Shown in pieces: positions 35,725-44,623 of a stretch of 64,000 bases of DNA (position 1 is the first letter of the stretch; every line of letters starts with the position of its first letter). Both the position numbers and the translations under genes were made by a program. The notes beneath the pieces are model-generated. The model worked only from the letters and a program-made list of their open reading frames with translations. It had not been told where the DNA came from and searched no databases. The DNA comes from Maribacter luteus (lineage in GTDB: Bacteria; Bacteroidota; Bacteroidia; Flavobacteriales; Flavobacteriaceae), in assembly GCF_009674825.1 (NCBI RefSeq), contig NZ_WKJH01000030.1, positions 248,001 through 312,000 on the forward strand, read 5' to 3'.

Positions 35725-35894
35725 ATTGATTCCGTTTCATTTTTGAAACAATCCTTTTATCCTTGATTTATAGTATTATTTAACAGCAATGGAAATGGGT
35801 GAAAATACCTCTGGCCAAAATTCATATATTAGTTACTTTTCCCTAATGACCTAATCACTCAACTTATTTCAATAAAACATCAAACTGAATTATA

Positions 35895-37226
35895 ATGAAG
35901 AAATCATTTTATCTACTAATATTCTTACTCCCTATCTTGGTTTGTTCCCAAACGGATCAACGCATCTATGATATAATTGAGGCGGTTTCCGCAGAGCGCA
36001 TAAAGGCAGATGTTACCACATTGGTCAACTTTGGAACACGCCACACCTTAAGTGATACCACTTCCCAAACAAGGGGAATCGGTGCTGCCAGAAGATGGAT
36101 AAAAAGTGAGTTCGAGAATACATCTAAAGAATGTGGGGACTGCCTAGAAGTTTTTTACCAAAAAGACTTGGTTAAAAAAGGGGACAATGACCGTATAGTG
36201 CACGATGTAATGGTCGTAAACGTTGTAGCCATCCAGCGTGGGACCAAGTACCCAAACCGTTATATTATTATGAGTGGTGATATCGACTCCAGGGTGAGCG
36301 ATCCAACCAATTTCACTGATGATTCCCCAGGTGCCAATGATAATGCAAGTGGTATGGCAGGTACCTTGGAAGCTGCACGCGTACTCTCCAAATACAAATT
36401 CGAGAACAGTATTATCTATGTAGGGCTATCAGGGGAAGAACAAGGACTTTATGGCGGCAAGGGTCTTGCTGCCCATGCAAAGTCAAACGGATGGGAAATC
36501 ATAGGGATTTTGAACAATGATATGATCGGGAATATCAAAGGGGTCGACGGGGTTATCGATAACAGGGAATTCCGTATTTTCTCAGAACCCGTACCCCCAA
36601 CAGAAACGGAAAAAGAACGAAATGCCAGGCGCTTTTATGGGGGCGAAGTTGACGGCATTTCAAGACAATTGGCGCGTTATGTGTACAAAACCACAAAAAC
36701 CTATATGCCCGAGATGAATCCCATGATGGTCTATCGTTTGGATCGTTTTGGACGAGGGGGACACCACAGACCTTTCAATGATGCCGGTTTTGCAGGGATT
36801 CGTATTATGGAAGCGCATGAGAATTACACACAACAACACCAGGATATAAGAACGGAGAACGGCATTGCCTATGGAGATGTATTGGAGCATGTGAATTTTA
36901 ATTACGCCCGAAAATTAACAGCCGTCAATGCAATAAACCTAGCGTCTATCGCATGGGCACCCCCAGCCCCGAGAGAAGTTAAAATAGGTGGTATCGTAGA
37001 GCCATCTGCAAGGCTTCAATGGAGTATGGTTGATGGGGCCACAAGTTATAAGGTTTATTGGAGGGACACCACTGCCCCTCAATGGGAACATAGCCGAAAT
37101 GTAGGTAACTTAACCGAATTCACACTTAAGGGTATCGTAATCGATAATTCTCTTTTTGGGGTATCCTCAGTAAGTGCTGATGGCTTTGAAAGTCCCGTAG
37201 TTTTCCCGAATGCCATTATGAGATAA
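35895..37226 (+). CDS. M28 family metallopeptidase with FN3-like tail
   Basis: A secreted zinc aminopeptidase-like protein of 443 residues, with signal peptide FYLLIFLLPILVCSQ. The M28 core is visible: GANDNASG (aspartate 149), SGEEQGLYG (glutamates 181-182), NNDMIGN (aspartate 209) and a late histidine in TQQHQD (315). Where most M28 enzymes have the first zinc-binding histidine, this protein has aspartate 129 in MSGDIDSRVSD; an altered metal site or activity is possible. A fibronectin-III-like domain ends the protein (about 355-443). It starts a set of three genes with very short gaps, the next being an M1 peptidase, so peptide breakdown outside the cytoplasm is likely. Confidence 0.85.
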   Translation: MKKSFYLLIFLLPILVCSQTDQRIYDIIEAVSAERIKADVTTLVNFGTRHTLSDTTSQTRGIGAARRWIKSEFENTSKECGDCLEVFYQKDLVKKGDNDRIVHDVMVVNVVAIQRGTKYPNRYIIMSGDIDSRVSDPTNFTDDSPGANDNASGMAGTLEAARVLSKYKFENSIIYVGLSGEEQGLYGGKGLAAHAKSNGWEIIGILNNDMIGNIKGVDGVIDNREFRIFSEPVPPTETEKERNARRFYGGEVDGISRQLARYVYKTTKTYMPEMNPMMVYRLDRFGRGGHHRPFNDAGFAGIRIMEAHENYTQQHQDIRTENGIAYGDVLEHVNFNYARKLTAVNAINLASIAWAPPAPREVKIGGIVEPSARLQWSMVDGATSYKVYWRDTTAPQWEHSRNVGNLTEFTLKGIVIDNSLFGVSSVSADGFESPVVFPNAIMR

Positions 37227-37236
37227 TATATTGAGA

Positions 37237-38856
37237 ATGAAACAAAACACAATAGTATTACTAATTGCCCTATTTTCACTTGGCCTTTCTGCCCAACAAT
37301 TTACCCATCAAGATACATTAAGGGGCAGTATTACCCCGGAACGCGCTTGGTGGGATTTGAATTACTATCACTTGAATATCGAGGTTAGACCCGACCAAAA
37401 ATTTATTTCAGGAAGCAACCTAATACGTTATAAAGTATTGGACGCCCAAAAAGTATTGCAAATTGACCTTCAACCTCCATTGAAGATATCTAAGGTCATC
37501 CAAGACGGAAAAAACCTAGAAGTCAATTCTATGGGCAATGCACATTTCATTACGCTAAAGAAAAAGCAAATCAAAGGTGAATACAACGAGATTGTCGTGT
37601 ATTATTCGGGCCATCCCAAAGAAGCGGAGAATGCCCCTTGGGATGGTGGGTTCAGTTGGGATACCGATAATAACGGTAAGCACTTCGTCGCGACAAGTTG
37701 CCAAGGTCTTGGTGCCAGTGCATGGTGGCCCAACAAGGACCATATGTACGATGAAGTAGATAGTATGGCCATTAGCGTAAAAGTACCCAAGGGCCTTATA
37801 GATGTATCGAACGGTAGACTACGAAATGTAGATAAGGAAACAAACACCTTTCATTGGTTCGTGGCAAACCCGATCAATAATTACGGAGTAAATGTGAACA
37901 TTGGCGACTATGTACATTTTGGGGAAAAATATCAAGGGGAAAAAGGCATATTGGATATGGATTATTATGTGCTACGCGATAATCTGAACAAGGCCAAAGA
38001 ACAATTCAAACAAGCTCCCATGACTTTAAAGGCTTTTGAATATTGGTTCGGCCCCTACCCCTTTTATGAGGATAGTTATAAATTGGTCGAAGTACCGTAC
38101 CTAGGAATGGAACACCAAAGTTCGGTAACCTATGGCAACCACTACCAAAACGGATATTTAGGAGGTGATCTATCCGCTTCAGGTTGGGGATTGCAATTTG
38201 ATTATATCCTTATTCACGAATCTGGCCATGAATGGTTCGCCAATAACATAACCTATAAGGACATTGCGGATATGTGGATACACGAAAGTTTCACATGCTA
38301 TTCAGAAAACCTGTATTTAGATTACCATTTTGGAACCAACGCTGCCGAAGAATACGTAATAGGACTACGAAGGAATATCAGGAACAACATTCCTATAATT
38401 GGCCCATATGGTGTAAACCAAGAGGGTTCTGGGGATATGTATTACAAGGGAGCCAATATGTTGCACACCATTCGTCAATTGGTAAATGATGATGAAAAAT
38501 GGCGAAAAGTATTACGTGGACTTAATAGGGACTTTTACCACCAAACCGTTACCTCGGCCCAAATTGAGAATTATCTAATAGACCAAACCGGAATAGAACT
38601 CAGCCCAATATTTGATGAATACCTACGCACAACCATGATTCCTTCATTAGAATATACCATTACCGACAGTACCTTAAAATACAGGTATACAAATGTTGTC
38701 GATGGTTTTAAAATGCCCATAAGAATTTATATTGATGGCCAAGAACATTGGTTGACACCAAATCCCGAATGGCAGACCAAAACTTTTAAAGGGAATCTTT
38801 CCACTTTTAAGGTTGACAGGAATTTTTATGTGGAAGTTTTAAAAAATAGACCTTAA
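37237..38856 (+). CDS. M1 family metallopeptidase, short form
   Basis: A secreted zinc aminopeptidase-like protein of 539 residues; signal peptide IVLLIALFSLGLSAQ. The gluzincin motif is HESGHEWFANN, followed 18 residues later by the third ligand glutamate in WIHESFTCYSE. The N-terminal beta domain typical of M1 enzymes is present (about 30-230). The large C-terminal helical domain of standard aminopeptidase N is missing, as in other short bacterial M1 forms. The ATG at 37237 is used rather than a TTG two codons upstream. It follows the M28 gene by 10 bases and precedes a methyltransferase by a single base, so the three are surely cotranscribed. Confidence 0.9.
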   Translation: MKQNTIVLLIALFSLGLSAQQFTHQDTLRGSITPERAWWDLNYYHLNIEVRPDQKFISGSNLIRYKVLDAQKVLQIDLQPPLKISKVIQDGKNLEVNSMGNAHFITLKKKQIKGEYNEIVVYYSGHPKEAENAPWDGGFSWDTDNNGKHFVATSCQGLGASAWWPNKDHMYDEVDSMAISVKVPKGLIDVSNGRLRNVDKETNTFHWFVANPINNYGVNVNIGDYVHFGEKYQGEKGILDMDYYVLRDNLNKAKEQFKQAPMTLKAFEYWFGPYPFYEDSYKLVEVPYLGMEHQSSVTYGNHYQNGYLGGDLSASGWGLQFDYILIHESGHEWFANNITYKDIADMWIHESFTCYSENLYLDYHFGTNAAEEYVIGLRRNIRNNIPIIGPYGVNQEGSGDMYYKGANMLHTIRQLVNDDEKWRKVLRGLNRDFYHQTVTSAQIENYLIDQTGIELSPIFDEYLRTTMIPSLEYTITDSTLKYRYTNVVDGFKMPIRIYIDGQEHWLTPNPEWQTKTFKGNLSTFKVDRNFYVEVLKNRP

Positions 38857-38857
38857 A

Positions 38858-39661
38858 ATGGACGCAGAAAAAAATTACCTGACAATAAACAAGGAATCCT
38901 GGAATAACAAAACTGAAGTACACCTGAACTCCGAATTCTACGACCTAAAAGGTTTTATCAACGGAAAATCATCATTAAATGAAATTGAGTTGAACTTACT
39001 GGGGGATGTCAAAGGTAAATCCATACTTCACCTTCAATGCCATTTTGGACAGGATACGATTTCTTTAAGTAGACTCGGAGCCCAAGTCACCGGGGTTGAT
39101 CTATCTGATAAAGCCATTGAAAAAGCAAGGGTTTTAGCAAAAGAGACAAAATCCGATGCCCGTTTTATATGTTGCGATATTTACGATTTGCCCAGTCATT
39201 TAGATCAAGAATTTGACCTCGTTTTTACCAGTTACGGCACTATTGGGTGGTTGCCCGACTTGGATAAGTGGGCCAAAATCATTTCTAGATTTCTAAAACC
39301 AAACGGAAAGTTCGTGTTTGCTGAATTCCACCCCGTGGTTTGGATGTTCGATGATGATTTTGAAAACATCAAGTATAATTACTTCAATTCAGGGGCGATC
39401 GTCGAGACAGAAAGTGGAACCTACGCTGATAAAAATGCGGATATAACCCAAGAATACGTCATGTGGAACCATGGTTTTAGCGAAGTGATCAATAGTCTTA
39501 TAATAAATGGCCTCACCTTAAATTCACTGGACGAATTTGATTACTCCCCCTATAATTGCTTCAACAAGACCATTGAAATAGAACCAAAAAAGTATAGGAT
39601 AAAACACCTTGACAACAAAATACCAATGGTTTATGCCCTAACCGCCACGAAAGTGAATTAG
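38858..39661 (+). CDS. Class I SAM-dependent methyltransferase
   Basis: A 267-residue cytoplasmic methyltransferase with the SAM-binding motif I SILHLQCHFGQDTISLSRLG, followed by the acidic VTGVDLSDKAI and FDLVFTSYGTIGWLPDLDKW. No signal peptide is seen. The acceptor is unknown; it resembles the methyltransferase 11/25 type used on small molecules. The start lies one base after the stop of the M1 peptidase gene, so it is translated from the same transcript as two exported peptidases, with no clear functional link. Nothing in frame or length is unusual. Confidence 0.85.
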   Translation: MDAEKNYLTINKESWNNKTEVHLNSEFYDLKGFINGKSSLNEIELNLLGDVKGKSILHLQCHFGQDTISLSRLGAQVTGVDLSDKAIEKARVLAKETKSDARFICCDIYDLPSHLDQEFDLVFTSYGTIGWLPDLDKWAKIISRFLKPNGKFVFAEFHPVVWMFDDDFENIKYNYFNSGAIVETESGTYADKNADITQEYVMWNHGFSEVINSLIINGLTLNSLDEFDYSPYNCFNKTIEIEPKKYRIKHLDNKIPMVYALTATKVN

Positions 39662-39766
39662 CCATTAACTTATAACAGGACTCCAAAAAATCAGATGCTA
39701 CCAATTTGTTGGTTCATATAGCCCAAGAATACTATAAAAATGTTTGAATTAACGAACAGGTCTATT

Positions 39767-39946
39767 TCAACCTCCTTGCAACTTGTCAGCTCCATCTAAC
39801 AAGCCTATCAAATCTTGGGGGTTATGTATTAAAACCGGCAGGTGTTGAGGGCATATATAAAACTCACTATCTTTATGGTAAAACTTAGTTACAGGGGTTT
39901 CGTTAGAAGATTTCTTACAAACGATACAGGTTTTGTCAGTGCTCAT
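39767..39946 (-). CDS. Small zinc-finger-like protein, 59 residues
   Basis: A short gene on the minus strand, beginning MSTDKTCIVCKKSSNETPV and ending DLIGLLDGADKLQGG before TGA. Two Cys/His pairs, CIVC (7 and 10) and CPQH (32 and 35), make a compact zinc-ribbon-like arrangement; aromatic and charged residues (KFYHKDSEFYICPQHLPVL) lie between them. The function is not known to me, though small proteins of this type occur in flavobacteria. Support comes from an ATG start, the paired zinc ligands, and a TAnnTTTG promoter element 20 bases upstream. Its short length means it can be missed in automatic annotation. It is convergent with the methyltransferase gene. Confidence 0.72.
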   Translation of the reverse strand: MSTDKTCIVCKKSSNETPVTKFYHKDSEFYICPQHLPVLIHNPQDLIGLLDGADKLQGG

Positions 39947-39965
39947 AATTTGTTTTTTGATGAGG

Positions 39966-39973
39966 CAAAGCTA
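39966..39973 (-). promoter_or_regulatory. -7 element for the small zinc-finger-like gene
   Basis: TAGCTTTG on the minus strand matches TAnnTTTG, 19 bases before the ATG at 39946. A CAA (TTG on the minus strand) lies about 26 bases upstream, slightly outside the usual spacing. Confidence 0.42.
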
Positions 39974-40370
39974 TTCTTTATCCGCCATTAAAAACCTAAC
40001 AAATATCATGCTTTCAAAGATTGCCTTATCCATCGCTTTTTAAGCATAAGAGTGTTATGAAGAATTCGTGAAGAAAATAGCAGGTTCTCCTTTTGGTTCA
40101 ATTTTCGAGTAATTTCCATTATTTTACCAAAAGTCCTACTAATTTGTATTTCTTCAACCATCAAAATGGGCGAAGTACTATGATTATTTCATTCTTTTAA
40201 ATTATTCTATCAAGTTACTCACATATGTTACCATCTATTACGTTTCCATTGTAATTTCATAAGTGAGAAATGACTATTTGATTGTATAATATAAGTGCTA
40301 TTGGGTTATTGTTTCCACATTCAAGCTTAGTTACTACTTATTCTTAATATATCGTGAAACACAGATTATT
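39974..40370. other. AT-rich spacer without a recognisable gene
   Basis: About 400 bases between the divergent small zinc-finger-like gene and the SpoIIAA-like gene. I see no open frame with a credible start, no strong hairpin and no exact TAnnTTTG element on the plus strand; ACTATTTG in the middle is one mismatch away. It may carry the control region of both genes. Confidence 0.5.
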
Positions 40371-40748
40371 ATGGGCTGGAAATCTGAATACAATAACGTG
40401 GAAAATATAATGGAACTGACTTTGGAAGGTGTTATGGACTTCAAGACTTTGACCGAGGCCATTTTCATAATTGTAGAATCCGCAAAAAACCATAACACAG
40501 TGAAATATTTGGCTGATTGTAGACTTGTTATGACAGAATTCGGCAGAGGTCAAATATTTGAACTTATAAATAGATTCTTTCCTGAGTGGGACATACCTAT
40601 TGGTTCAATAGTCTCAATAATAGAGCCCAAAGATATAGATGCCAAAACAAAAGCGGAGTTTTATGTTTATGCGGTTAAAAAGCTGGGATGGGATGCTGAT
40701 ATTTTTCCAAATCGCAAAAGAGCTTTAGAATGGTTGAACAAACATTAA
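40371..40748 (+). CDS. SpoIIAA-like (STAS-related) protein
   Basis: A cytoplasmic protein of 125 residues without signal or membrane segment. The pattern of alternating strands and helices (NIMELTLEGVMDFKTLTEAI, KYLADCRLVM and KLGWDADIFPNRKRALEWL at the end) resembles the SpoIIAA-like family, which has a STAS-like fold. Such proteins are thought to bind lipid or act in regulation, but no specific function is known. The phosphorylatable serine of true anti-anti-sigma factors is not evident. The gene is isolated, facing the convergent ThuA gene, and has a long AT-rich upstream region. Confidence 0.6.
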   Translation: MGWKSEYNNVENIMELTLEGVMDFKTLTEAIFIIVESAKNHNTVKYLADCRLVMTEFGRGQIFELINRFFPEWDIPIGSIVSIIEPKDIDAKTKAEFYVYAVKKLGWDADIFPNRKRALEWLNKH

Positions 40749-40905
40749 CAACCACAGGCTTCAACATATCACATAAAAATGTTTTCCAATTTTCAATTAA
40801 CCCTATCCTACAACTTTGAAAGGAATGTCAGTGACCAAGGTGTTCAATACCCGATTCACCCATATCAAAAACAAGTTGGCCAATAGCCCTTTAAAAACCC
40901 TATTT

Positions 40906-41640
40906 TCAATTATCACCTATGGCATAAAGGAGACCTCCCAGTATATGCTTAACGAACTTTTCTTCTTCGAAACTTTCATCTGCATGACCTGCCGCTGTGT
41001 AGAATACTCTACCTCCATCGTACTCATGATACCAGCTCATAGGATGAAAATCACCGTTTTCCCCACCTTCATACGTACTTTCATCCACCGTAATCAAAAC
41101 ATTCACCTTCGGGTTCAATTTCTTAAAATTATACAGTTCTTCGTTCCTGTTCCATATAGTATCAGTAAAATGTTTCGTGGCAATAAACAAATGGTCTTTA
41201 ATGATAAAGTCCGCGTTTGGTGTGCCTTTAGGATGGCTCAGAAATTGACCGCCAATCATTTTAGTATACCATTCCCAATCATATTCCGTATCGGTAGCGG
41301 CATGTATGCCAACAAATCCTCCACCAGATTGAATGTAACGTTCAAAAGCAGTCTCCTGGTTTTCATTCAAAACATCCCCAGTAGTACTCAGAAAAACAAT
41401 AGCTGAATATTGCGAAAGGTACTTCTCGGTAAAAAAGGTTGCATTCTTAGTAGTATCGACCTGAAAGCCATTTTCCCTTCCTAATTTTTGTATGGCCTCA
41501 ATACCTTTTGGAATAGAAGCATGTTTATACCCCATGGTCTTGGAAAAAATGAGGACCTTAGGTTTATCACCCCTTTTATTAGCGCAACCCATATTCATAA
41601 AAACAATTGTTACTATGATTAAGAACAGTATATTTCTCAT
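40906..41640 (-). CDS. ThuA-domain lipoprotein
   Basis: A 244-residue exported protein. The lipoprotein signal ILFLIIVTIVFMNMGCANK has its lipobox cysteine at residue 19. The mature part is a ThuA domain with the glutamine-amidotransferase-like fold: VLIFSKTMGYKHASIP, AIVFLSTTGDVLNENQETAF, GGGFVGIHAATDTEYDWEWY and the end MSWYHEYDGGRVFYTAAGH. ThuA proteins are linked to trehalose or other carbohydrate use, mostly by genome context; the catalytic role is unclear. The trehalose gene lies 5 kb away, which is too far for a firm link. A 196-codon frame on the opposite strand is not a gene. Confidence 0.88.
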   Translation of the reverse strand: MRNILFLIIVTIVFMNMGCANKRGDKPKVLIFSKTMGYKHASIPKGIEAIQKLGRENGFQVDTTKNATFFTEKYLSQYSAIVFLSTTGDVLNENQETAFERYIQSGGGFVGIHAATDTEYDWEWYTKMIGGQFLSHPKGTPNADFIIKDHLFIATKHFTDTIWNRNEELYNFKKLNPKVNVLITVDESTYEGGENGDFHPMSWYHEYDGGRVFYTAAGHADESFEEEKFVKHILGGLLYAIGDN

Positions 41641-41891
41641 TGATTAACCTTATCTTTAATATATTCTAAATACCCATAAATATAGGCATTGCAATAAGCT
41701 TGGACACTATAAGGTGTGATATAAATCCTGATAATGGCCATAAAATATCATCCAAACCTCAATGCTATAATTATATATTTTAAAAGAAGAGATAAAACAT
41801 GCTGCATTAGGGAATTTCGTAACAAATCCTTAACTCACTGAATTACAAAATAAAAAAGTTATCAGACCAATTCAATAAACAAAGAATTTAT

Positions 41892-42659
41892 ATGTCTAAA
41901 TTGCCCAAAGCAGACCAATTTCTAGATCTATCTGATTATGGGCGACCAATAGCCATGACCATCGCTAAAATATTCAAAAATACGGCGGTTACCCCTATAC
42001 ATTTGACCATCGCCTTTTTTATTTCAGGAATCATTGCCCTAATTTGTATTCTCGAACATGAATATGTTGCATCCTTTTTTCTCCTGATTACCAAATCAAT
42101 TTTGGATGCCGCTGATGGGGAACTGGCACGAATTAAAAACACCCCTTCTTATGTGGGTAGATATTTTGATTCTATCGCCGACTTTGTGTTGAATTTCATG
42201 CTCATATTCACCATTGGACACTTAGAGGAAATTCATTGGATCTATATGCTATCGGCATTTATAGGGTTAGAACTTCAAGGCACCCTATATAATTATTACT
42301 ATGTAATTTTAAGGAACAAATATAAGGGTGACACTACAAGCCGAATCTTTGAGATTACGGCTCCCGTTGCCATGAAGGGGGAAAAACAAACTTGGGTGAA
42401 CTTTTTTTTTAACACCTATCTATTGCTTTACGGGGTTTTCGATAAAATCGTTTATTGGCTCGATCCTAAAGCACCATACAGCGAAAAATGGCCCAAATGG
42501 TTCATGACAGCTATATCGACTTTTGGACTGGGCTTTCAATTGCTTGTTATTGGCCTGTTCTTGGTTTTAGGATGGATCCGGTTCGTCATCCCATTTTTTA
42601 TTGGTTACTCTGTATTGATTTTTGTTTTTATCCTTGTTCGAAAGGCAATTAACAGGTGA
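41892..42659 (+). CDS. CDP-alcohol phosphatidyltransferase family protein
   Basis: An integral membrane enzyme of 255 residues that joins an alcohol to a CDP-activated lipid or related donor. The complete family motif is visible from DAADGELAR to GRYFDSIAD, fitting D-x2-D-G-x2-A-R-x8-G-x3-D-x3-D without gap. About six hydrophobic helices are predicted, one before the motif (IHLTIAFFISGIIALICI) and several after it. The alcohol substrate, such as glycerophosphate, serine or inositol phosphate, cannot be read from sequence. The gene is alone, 123 bases before an unrelated amidohydrolase gene. Confidence 0.88.
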   Translation: MSKLPKADQFLDLSDYGRPIAMTIAKIFKNTAVTPIHLTIAFFISGIIALICILEHEYVASFFLLITKSILDAADGELARIKNTPSYVGRYFDSIADFVLNFMLIFTIGHLEEIHWIYMLSAFIGLELQGTLYNYYYVILRNKYKGDTTSRIFEITAPVAMKGEKQTWVNFFFNTYLLLYGVFDKIVYWLDPKAPYSEKWPKWFMTAISTFGLGFQLLVIGLFLVLGWIRFVIPFFIGYSVLIFVFILVRKAINR

Positions 42660-42782
42660 TTTTTTTGAGACATCTTAAGTGGAATTATAATTTTCACATT
42701 TATTGTTCTTTTTACCTTTTACTATTACAGTGTAAAAAAACACAAGCTCTTTTTTAAATTTTAACGAAACAGCCCTAATTTT

Positions 42783-44510
42783 ATGACCATGGGAAAATAT
42801 GTACTTTTCGTATTCGCGTTATTGTTTCTTGCTTGCACCAACCAACCTGAAAAAGGAACCATTATCATCAATGTCAATGTTCTTGACGTTGCTACAGGCG
42901 AAATGTGGGAGCATCTTGATGTGGTTATTGATTCCGGTATGATCAAAAGCATTACTGACCATAAAGAAAATCTCGCACAATATGAAAATATGGTGTTGGG
43001 CAAAGGAAAATATTTAATGCCGGGACTTACCGAAATGCACGCCCATATTCCCCATCCTTCAGAAAACAATGAGCAAATTGAAGATGTGCTCTTCCTTTAT
43101 CTCGCAAATGGCATCACCACGGTACGAGGAATGTTGGGGCACCCAACCCACTTGGTTTTGCGAAGCAATACTGAATCGGGCGAACTATTAAGTCCAAGGA
43201 TTTTTACCTCGAGCCCTTCTTTAAATGGCAATTCAGTTACATCTATCAAAGAAGCTGTACATGCAGTAGAAACATATAAAAAAGATGGGTACGATTTTTT
43301 AAAAATACATCCGGGAATTAAGAATGAAGTATTTGATGAAATCGTTAAAACCGCCCATCAAGTTCATATTCCTTTTGCAGGGCACGTTCCTGTTGATGTC
43401 GGCATTGATAATGCCTTAAAAAGTAAATACGCTTCCATTGACCATATTGACGGTTTTTTGGAAGGATTGGTACCTGAATCGGCCCATGTAAATCCTGAAG
43501 AAAACGGTTTTTTCGGATATGATTTTGTTCCTTTGGCCGATACGACTAAAATTGATGGACTTGTGGCCTTAGCGAAAGAGAACAAGGTTTGGACGGTACC
43601 TACCCAAAGCCTTTTCGAACTATGGTTCTCCCCCATTCCCGCTGATGAACTCTTGCATCAACCAGAGATGCGTTACATGCCTATTGAGACTTTGACCGAG
43701 TGGTCCAAACGCAAAAACGCCATAATAGACCCCTCCACAGGATTCAATGAAAAGCAATGGGAAAAATTCGATGACATTCGTAAACAGCTCATCTTTAAAC
43801 TACAAAAAAATGGTTATGGGATGCTTTTGGGTTCCGATGCCCCTCAAGTTTTCAATGTTCCCGGTTTTTCCATTCATCGTGAGATAGATGGATTGTTGGC
43901 TGCCGGACTTACACCTTTGGAGATTATACAATCCGGCACCATAAATCCCGCTAAATATTTTAATAAAGAAAATGTTTTTGGTCAAGTAAAGGAAGGACTT
44001 GAAGCCGATTTGATACTTTTAAATGCAAATCCTCTCGAAAACTTGGACAACCTACAAGAGCTTTCCGCCGTTTTCCGTAAGGGTCGATTTATCCCGAAAG
44101 TGGAAATCAATAAACGACTTGCCGCAATAGCAACAAAAAACGGACATGCTTCAACAAGTAAAACATCAACCGAAAAACTAAACGACCAACTCCTAGGGCA
44201 ATGGAAATACTACAGTCGAAAAGGTAAAAAACCGGCCCCTTCAGCCACCTTCGACCGTATAAAAACCATTGCGAACGGTTATTGGTCCATGACCGAGACG
44301 AATATCCTTACCAACAAAATGGATTCTTACCAAGGAGGTAACTATGTCCTGAACGATTCCATTTATTCAGAAACCACGACTTTCTCTAACAGCAGTAGTT
44401 TATACCTTTTGGGCGAAACGCGGTCTTTTGGATTGGAAGTAAAAGGGGACACCCTGATTCTGACAGGTACCAACAATGACAATAATGAAGTTTGGACACG
44501 GGTGGAATAG
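42783..44510 (+). CDS. Amidohydrolase-family lipoprotein
   Basis: An exported metal-dependent hydrolase of 575 residues. It starts with a lipoprotein signal (YVLFVFALLFLACTNQ, cysteine 18). The amidohydrolase pattern is present: YLMPGLTEMHAHIPHP with the HxH metal ligands, a carboxylated-lysine candidate in FLKIHPG, then FAGHVP and IDHIDG with further histidines, GMLLGSDAPQ with the late aspartate, and the closing EADLILLNANPLENL. After about residue 450 a separate C-terminal domain follows (KLNDQLLGQWKYYSRKG), which looks like a small beta-domain. Imidazolonepropionase-like or prolidase-like activity is possible, but the substrate is unknown. A second in-frame ATG two codons later is an equally possible start. 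Confidence 0.87.
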   Translation: MTMGKYVLFVFALLFLACTNQPEKGTIIINVNVLDVATGEMWEHLDVVIDSGMIKSITDHKENLAQYENMVLGKGKYLMPGLTEMHAHIPHPSENNEQIEDVLFLYLANGITTVRGMLGHPTHLVLRSNTESGELLSPRIFTSSPSLNGNSVTSIKEAVHAVETYKKDGYDFLKIHPGIKNEVFDEIVKTAHQVHIPFAGHVPVDVGIDNALKSKYASIDHIDGFLEGLVPESAHVNPEENGFFGYDFVPLADTTKIDGLVALAKENKVWTVPTQSLFELWFSPIPADELLHQPEMRYMPIETLTEWSKRKNAIIDPSTGFNEKQWEKFDDIRKQLIFKLQKNGYGMLLGSDAPQVFNVPGFSIHREIDGLLAAGLTPLEIIQSGTINPAKYFNKENVFGQVKEGLEADLILLNANPLENLDNLQELSAVFRKGRFIPKVEINKRLAAIATKNGHASTSKTSTEKLNDQLLGQWKYYSRKGKKPAPSATFDRIKTIANGYWSMTETNILTNKMDSYQGGNYVLNDSIYSETTTFSNSSSLYLLGETRSFGLEVKGDTLILTGTNNDNNEVWTRVE

Positions 44511-44623
44511 CCTGATCGACCACTACTTGGGAAACGATATTTATCGAATTCATTAACAACCATTTAAGAAATTACCGACAGGATTTATTTATATTTACGG
44601 GACTAATTAACTCACCAAAACCA

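Noticed and set aside
40816-41406. 196-codon frame on the plus strand
   Set aside because: It lies wholly across the ThuA gene on the other strand, whose protein has a lipoprotein signal and a clear domain; the plus-strand product shows no family features.
41734-41841. 35-codon frame starting MAIKYHPN
   Set aside because: The first residues recall short toxin proteins by chance; the rest has no such pattern and no partner gene is present.
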